Shown: positions 4,214 through 8,141 of the stretch, piece after piece
Layout of the letters: every line of letters begins with the position of its first letter
How positions within the stretch are numbered: position 1 is the first letter of the stretch
NCBI GenBank assembly: GCA_946545105.1
Contig: CAMNMY010000029.1
Location: 1-8,141 of the forward strand
Direction of reading: 5' to 3'
Length of the DNA: 8,141 nucleotides
Source of the DNA: an uncultured Clostridia bacterium
GTDB lineage: Bacteria; Bacillota_A; Clostridia; Christensenellales; UBA3700
The notes under the pieces: model-generated
What the model was told of the DNA's origin: nothing
What the model saw: the letters and a program-made list of their open reading frames with translations, nothing else
Database searches by the model: none
Translations under genes and position numbers: made by a program

Positions 4214-5938
4214 ATGTGCGGAATCATTGGTTACACAGGAACCGAATATGCAAAGAATATAATACTTGAAGGCCTATCTACTCTAGAATATAGAGGATAT
4301 GATAGCGCTGGTATAGCACTAGGCGGAGAAAAAATTACTATTACAAAGCAATCTGGACGCGTAGCAGATTTAGAAAAATTAATCCCTACATCATTCTCAA
4401 CAATAGGTATTGGACATACACGTTGGGCTACACACGGAGCCCCTACATCAAAGAATGCTCACCCACATTTATCATTCGATGGAAAAATTGCCATTGTTCA
4501 CAATGGTATTATTGAAAACTGTGATGTATTAAAAAAGGAAGTTACATCAAGAGGCATTAAGTTTGCATCAGACACAGATAGTGAAATTATCGCTCACCTA
4601 TTAGCACTTGAAGATCAATCTAATATGGTTCAAGCTGTTGAAAATGTTGCTGCAAAAATAGAAGGTTCATCTTCTTTCCTAGCAATTAGAGTAAATGATG
4701 AAAACATTTACTGCCATAAGAAAAATGCTGCTTTAACAATCGGTATTGGTATGGATGGCAATTACATTGCTTCAGATATGTTGGCATTAGCTAAATACAC
4801 ACAAAAAGGTATTGTTTTAACAGATGATGAAACAGCTGTTTTATCTAAGAGTGATGTAACTATTTATAAAAACGGACAACAAATCGAAAAGGACTTAATA
4901 GATATATCTTGTAAGCCACCTAAGATTTGCCCATGCTATATGCAAGCTGAAATTGATGAAATTCCAACTGCACTTCTAAATACTTACGATTCTTTCTATA
5001 ACACAATCAAAAAAGAATGTATTGAAGATATTAAAAAGGCTGAAAGAATTGCCATTGTTGCTTGTGGTACAGCATATCATGCTGGACTATACGGAAAAGA
5101 AGTAATCGAAATACTTGCAAACAAGCCAGTTGAAGCATACATCGGTAGCGAATACGATAGAGCAAGATTTATATCTAATAAAACTTTCTGTATCTTCATC
5201 AGCCAATCTGGTGAAACAGCAGATACTCTTGCAGCCGTAAATAGATCAAAGGAATTAGGCGCTAAGACCCTATCTATCACAAATGTTGCAAATTCTTCTA
5301 TTACTTTCTTATCTGACTATAGCTTGATATTGGAAGCGGGCCCAGAAATTGCTGTAGCTGCTACAAAGTCATACAACAGCCAATTATTGATGTTATATCT
5401 TCTAGCAAATGAACTTGCTGGCAAGAAAGTAGCAAAAGCTACTATAGAAAATTTAGCTAAAGAAGCAAAGGATTTAACTACTCACTCTATCTTTACAGAA
5501 TCTATGGCTAAAGATAATCTATTCTTTATCGGTAAAGGTATTGATGAATTATCTGCTATGGAAGGAGCACTTAAGTTTAAAGAAATTACATATAAGATGG
5601 CAGAAGCATACCCATCTGGTGAATTAAAGCATGGTACAATCGCCTTAATGGATCCAAATTGTACAGTTATTGCACTTGCCACAAATGAGGCTGATAAGCA
5701 AAAATTAACTGTTAGCGTAAGTGAAATCAAGGCTAGAAAGGCAAAGACAATTGGAATTTCAGCTGTAGGTGAAATCGGATGTGATATTTCACTATTCTTA
5801 CCAAAGCTTGAGGATAAGTTGTTATACCCAATTCTATCTATCATTCCAATGCAACTTCTTTCTTTATCTACATCATTCCACTTGGGAATTAATCCAGATA
5901 AACCAAGAAACCTTGCAAAATCTGTAACAGTTGTATAA
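4214..5938 (+). CDS. glmS: Glutamine--fructose-6-phosphate aminotransferase (isomerizing)
   Basis: GlmS makes glucosamine 6-phosphate from fructose 6-phosphate and glutamine, the first committed step to UDP-GlcNAc for peptidoglycan. The N-terminal glutaminase domain begins MCGIIGYTG, with Cys2 as nucleophile, and shows EYRGYDSAGIA (25-35), GHTRWATHG (67-75), VHNGIIEN (95-102) and SDTDSE (119-124). The isomerase half has two SIS domains with ACGTAYHAG (283-291), ISQSGET (329-335), Glu457, GELKHG with His473 (469-474) and the C-terminal PRNLAKS with Lys569; the Glu-His spacing equals that of the E. coli catalytic pair. At 574 residues it is about 25-35 shorter than typical bacterial GlmS (around 600-609). 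The linker is atypical: a Cys-rich CKPPKICPC (233-241) precedes MQAEIDEIP, where most homologues have a HFMLKEIYEQP-like motif. No frame break is seen. The ATG follows GGAGG by 7 bases. The leader is too short for a glmS ribozyme. Confidence 0.95.
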   Translation: MCGIIGYTGTEYAKNIILEGLSTLEYRGYDSAGIALGGEKITITKQSGRVADLEKLIPTSFSTIGIGHTRWATHGAPTSKNAHPHLSFDGKIAIVHNGIIENCDVLKKEVTSRGIKFASDTDSEIIAHLLALEDQSNMVQAVENVAAKIEGSSSFLAIRVNDENIYCHKKNAALTIGIGMDGNYIASDMLALAKYTQKGIVLTDDETAVLSKSDVTIYKNGQQIEKDLIDISCKPPKICPCYMQAEIDEIPTALLNTYDSFYNTIKKECIEDIKKAERIAIVACGTAYHAGLYGKEVIEILANKPVEAYIGSEYDRARFISNKTFCIFISQSGETADTLAAVNRSKELGAKTLSITNVANSSITFLSDYSLILEAGPEIAVAATKSYNSQLLMLYLLANELAGKKVAKATIENLAKEAKDLTTHSIFTESMAKDNLFFIGKGIDELSAMEGALKFKEITYKMAEAYPSGELKHGTIALMDPNCTVIALATNEADKQKLTVSVSEIKARKAKTIGISAVGEIGCDISLFLPKLEDKLLYPILSIIPMQLLSLSTSFHLGINPDKPRNLAKSVTVV

Positions 5939-5960
5939 TTAATTGAATTACAAAAACAAT

Positions 5961-5985
5961 TAATGCTCCCATCAAGGGAGCATTA
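5961..5985. terminator. Shared hairpin between convergent glmS and rho
   Basis: TAATGCTCCC (5961-5970) and GGGAGCATTA (5976-5985) form a 10-base perfect stem with a 5-base loop, midway between the two converging stop codons. On the plus strand the tail is only moderately T-rich (TTTATTA). On the minus strand a run of five T follows a few bases later. It probably ends both transcripts, though neither tail is ideal. Confidence 0.75.
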
Positions 5986-6007
5986 TTTATTACTCAAGGT
6001 TTCCTTG

Positions 6008-7594
6008 TTACATCATTGGTTTTCTAAAACCATATCCTTCTTTTTCAAGAAGTTCAACTTTTCTTAGGATTACATTTGCAAATGCATCGTTATTTTCCGT
6101 ATTAACAATCATATTAATTAATTGTTCTGTTGTTTCGTTTGTATCACCATTAGATAACATCTTTCTAACAGCAAATGCAGCTTGCAATTCCTTTTGAGAT
6201 AGAAGTAGGTCTTCTCTTCTTGTACTTGACTTATTTAAGTCAATAGCTGGGAAGATTCTTCTTTCACTTAACTTTCTATCTAGGTGAATTTCCATATTAC
6301 CTGTACCTTTGAATTCTTCGTAGATGACATCATCCATTCTACTTCCGGTATCTACAAGTGCTGTAGCGATAATTGTTAAGCTTCCGCCGTTTTCAATGTT
6401 TCTTGCACTACCGAAGAATTTCTTTGGTGGGTGTAAAGCACCTGGATCCATACCACCAGATAATGTTCTACCTGTTGGTGGAATTGTTAAGTTATATGCA
6501 CGCGCAAGTCTTGTTAAAGAGTCCATAATAACTACTACGTCTTTTCCTAACTCTACGCTTCTTTTTGCTCTTTCAATTAAAAGCTCAGCAGCTTTACAGT
6601 GATGTTCTGGAGTTTCATCAAATGTTGAGTAGATTACTTCACCTTTAATGCTTCTTTGCATATCTGTAACTTCTTCTGGTCTTTCGTCGATAAGTAGAAC
6701 ATAAAGTTCTATATCTGGATAATTATTAGAAATTGCATTAGCAACTTTCTTTAAAAGTGTTGTTTTACCAGCCTTTGGAGGAGATACAATCATAGCTCTT
6801 TGGCCTTTACCGATTGGAGCAATCAAATCGATACATCTTATAGCAAAATCGCTATTCTTTCCTGTCTCTAGTGTCAATCTTTCATTTGGGAAAATTGGAA
6901 CTAAAGTATCAAAGTTAGGTCTGATTCTTGCTGTTTGAACTGGGTTTCCGTTAACTTTTTCAACGCTTACAACGCCAGATGGTTTATTTGATTCGTTATT
7001 CTTCTTAGCTGTAGCTTGAATATAATCACCAGGTCTTAATCCTAATGATCTAATAAGCTTAGCTGAAATATATGCATCCTTTAAACCATATTCACAGTTT
7101 TCAGCTCTTAAGAATCCATATCCATCGCTATGAATATCTAAAACGCCTTCCTTTGTTTCAAATTCTTCTTTTTTAGTTTCTTCTTTCTTTTCTTCTACAT
7201 CTGGAAGAATATTAACTTCTGCATCTGGAGCCCCGGTTACAATTTCTTGTTTGATCTCTACGTTTGCTTCTTGAGCTTCGTCAACCTTTGGTTGCTCTTC
7301 TGCTTTTTTAGCATCAAGTTCAACTAAAGCATTAATAATATCGTCTTTCTTTGTAGCCTTGATACCTTCTGCTTTAGCAATAGCTTTTAATTGAGCAAGA
7401 GTTAATTTTTCTAAGTCTTCTTTTGTGAACATCTCTTTAACCTCTTCAGTTTTTTTATCATAACTTTTTAATATGGTATCTATGATACCTTCTTTGAACA
7501 TGCTTTCAGGATTGTCGATATTTAACTTGCGCGCAATATCTCTAATCTTAAACAAACTCATAGAATCGAGTTCTCTTTGTGAGAATTGTTTCAT
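6008..7594 (-). CDS. rho: Transcription termination factor Rho
   Basis: Rho is a hexameric RNA helicase that loads on C-rich unstructured RNA and releases RNA polymerase. This 528-residue form is longer than the E. coli protein (419) because of its N-terminus. It holds two SAP/Rho_N-like helical modules (about 4-44 and 57-93), then a low-complexity linker rich in Lys and Glu (about 94-148). Next comes the cold-shock-like primary RNA-binding domain with GYGFLR (158-163) and DAYIS (173-177). The ATPase core has Walker A SPPKAGKT (271-278), LLIDERPEEVTD (300-311), Walker B VVVIMDSLTR (353-362), the Q-loop TLSGGMD (377-383) and the C-terminal GSRMDDVIYEEFKGTGNMEIHLDR-type region near 417-440, whose Arg residues complete the neighbouring active site. 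All core motifs are intact. The ATG follows AGGTGA on the minus strand. The gene lies 59 bases downstream of the hydrolase gene and converges with glmS. Confidence 0.97.
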   Translation of the reverse strand: MKQFSQRELDSMSLFKIRDIARKLNIDNPESMFKEGIIDTILKSYDKKTEEVKEMFTKEDLEKLTLAQLKAIAKAEGIKATKKDDIINALVELDAKKAEEQPKVDEAQEANVEIKQEIVTGAPDAEVNILPDVEEKKEETKKEEFETKEGVLDIHSDGYGFLRAENCEYGLKDAYISAKLIRSLGLRPGDYIQATAKKNNESNKPSGVVSVEKVNGNPVQTARIRPNFDTLVPIFPNERLTLETGKNSDFAIRCIDLIAPIGKGQRAMIVSPPKAGKTTLLKKVANAISNNYPDIELYVLLIDERPEEVTDMQRSIKGEVIYSTFDETPEHHCKAAELLIERAKRSVELGKDVVVIMDSLTRLARAYNLTIPPTGRTLSGGMDPGALHPPKKFFGSARNIENGGSLTIIATALVDTGSRMDDVIYEEFKGTGNMEIHLDRKLSERRIFPAIDLNKSSTRREDLLLSQKELQAAFAVRKMLSNGDTNETTEQLINMIVNTENNDAFANVILRKVELLEKEGYGFRKPMM

Positions 7595-7622
7595 ATATCA
7601 CCTATGTATTTTGAATTTTCCT

Positions 7623-7642
7623 TGGGGTGCAAAAGCACCCCA
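7623..7642 (-). other. GC-rich hairpin in the gap before rho
   Basis: TGGGGTGC and GCACCCCA form an 8-base perfect stem with an AAAA loop (TTTT on the transcribed minus strand), by far the most GC-rich structure in this AT-rich gap. On neither strand is it followed by a T-tract, so it is not a standard intrinsic terminator. It could be a leader structure of the rho mRNA, an RNA-processing or stability element between the hydrolase and rho, or a weak terminator. Confidence 0.6.
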
Positions 7643-7647
7643 TTATA
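7642..7647 (-). promoter_or_regulatory. Possible -10 element of a rho promoter
   Basis: On the minus strand a consensus TATAAT sits between the stop codon of the hydrolase gene and the hairpin, about 48 bases before the rho start. No good -35 lies 16-18 bases upstream and there is no TG extension, so it may be chance; if real, the rho transcript would begin inside the hairpin. Confidence 0.35.
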
Positions 7648-7653
7648 AACTAA

Positions 7654-8141
7654 TTAAAACTTTTTATCTGAAAATACGTAAACTTTTGTAGATTCGCCAT
7701 CGAACTTTTCTCTATCTAGTTCAATTGTCTCACCTTCTACATAAACGATTTGTTCTTCATCAAACAAATCTAAGAATGAATCAACGCTGTCGATATCTAA
7801 TTCACTATTTTCTGTTTTATAATGCATTGGTATAACAATATCTGGCATTAAGAAATCTACATATTCTTTTGCTTGTTCAGCATCGATTGTATAATTTCCT
7901 CCTACTGGAATCATTAATATATTTACAGAACCGATTGATTCGCCAAGATTTGGATTCATTTCTTGACCGATATCTCCCATATGGCAAATATCTATACCAT
8001 CCATTCTATATAAGTATATGTTGTTTTCCCCTCTTTTTGCCCCTTTATCATTATCATGGTAGCTAAGTAGCGCTGTAACTCCAACACCACCAATCTCCCA
8101 TGTACCAATGCTATCTATAACTTGAGGATTTCCCGTTACAT
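7654..8141 (-). CDS. Metallo-beta-lactamase-fold hydrolase, partial (5' end beyond the window)
   Basis: The minus-strand frame stays open from the stop at 7654-7656 to the window edge, giving at least 161 residues; the internal Met at 8002-8004 is not the start, because clearly conserved residues precede it. Motifs follow the MBL-fold family related to UlaG and UPF0173 (Lactamase_B_3 type): SYHDNDKGAKRGENN with a metal-ligand His, ICHMGDIGQ with a ligand Asp, IPVGGNYTID, and VIPMHYKT with a ligand His. The missing N-terminal part, probably around 50 residues, should hold the first metal-binding motif. Family members are cytosolic metal-dependent hydrolases, mostly of unknown substrate. The gene precedes rho on the same strand with a 59-base gap and may be co-transcribed with it. 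Substrate cannot be inferred. Confidence 0.9.
   Translation of the reverse strand, partial: VTGNPQVIDSIGTWEIGGVGVTALLSYHDNDKGAKRGENNIYLYRMDGIDICHMGDIGQEMNPNLGESIGSVNILMIPVGGNYTIDAEQAKEYVDFLMPDIVIPMHYKTENSELDIDSVDSFLDLFDEEQIVYVEGETIELDREKFDGESTKVYVFSDKKF

Noticed and set aside
5077..5844. Minus-strand open frames inside glmS
   Set aside because: They are antisense shadows of a clearly conserved gene with no start signals or recognisable domains.
6324..6602. Plus-strand open frame inside rho
   Set aside because: It is antisense to the invariant ATPase core of rho; its openness follows from codon constraints of the real gene.
7654..8004. A complete 116-residue protein starting at the Met at 8002-8004
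   Set aside because: The frame is open to the window edge and encodes conserved MBL motifs upstream of that Met (SYHD and GAKRG), so the true start is outside the window.
7473..8066. Short plus-strand open frames over the rho start and the hydrolase gene
   Set aside because: Both are antisense to conserved coding sequence and have no supporting ribosome binding site or homology.

Overview
This 8.1-kb window looks like chromosomal DNA from a low-GC, strictly anaerobic member of the Bacillota (Clostridia-like). That is inferred from the strongly AT-rich sequence, heavy use of AGA arginine codons, AGGAGG-type ribosome binding sites, short T-tailed hairpin terminators, and a rubrerythrin with its rubredoxin-like domain at the N-terminus ('reverse' rubrerythrin), typical of oxygen-defence systems in clostridia. 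No species can be named from the sequence alone.

Layout, left to right. 1-322: no intact gene. It holds a decayed scrap of a second rubrerythrin gene (76-146, minus), a palindrome, and one half of a 15-base inverted repeat. 323-1504 (minus): an AAA+ ATPase of the AAA_14/DUF4143 type, with its own strong promoter built from a 40-base tandem repeat carrying a small dyad. 1505-1768: promoter, repeats and the rubrerythrin terminator. 1769-2317 (minus): intact reverse rubrerythrin. 2318-2492: divergent promoter region. 2493-4139 (plus): a cytosolic GH36 alpha-galactosidase starting at GTG. 4140-4213: a terminator hairpin with a -35/-10 pair laid over it. 4214-5938 (plus): glmS, complete but short for its family. 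5939-6007: a shared hairpin between convergent genes. 6008-7594 (minus): transcription terminator Rho with two SAP-like N-terminal modules. 7654-8141 (minus): the C-terminal part of a metallo-beta-lactamase-fold hydrolase that runs off the right edge.

The genes do not form one pathway. They are separate transcription units: oxidative-stress defence (rubrerythrin), alpha-galactoside breakdown (GH36), amino-sugar synthesis for the cell wall (glmS) and transcription termination (rho, perhaps read together with the upstream hydrolase gene). The most unusual part is the left third. There an accessory ATPase gene lies between an intact rubrerythrin and a rubrerythrin relic, bracketed by a short inverted repeat, which suggests insertion or rearrangement at a duplicated rubrerythrin locus. 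I did not find convincing evidence of a wholly new multi-gene system.
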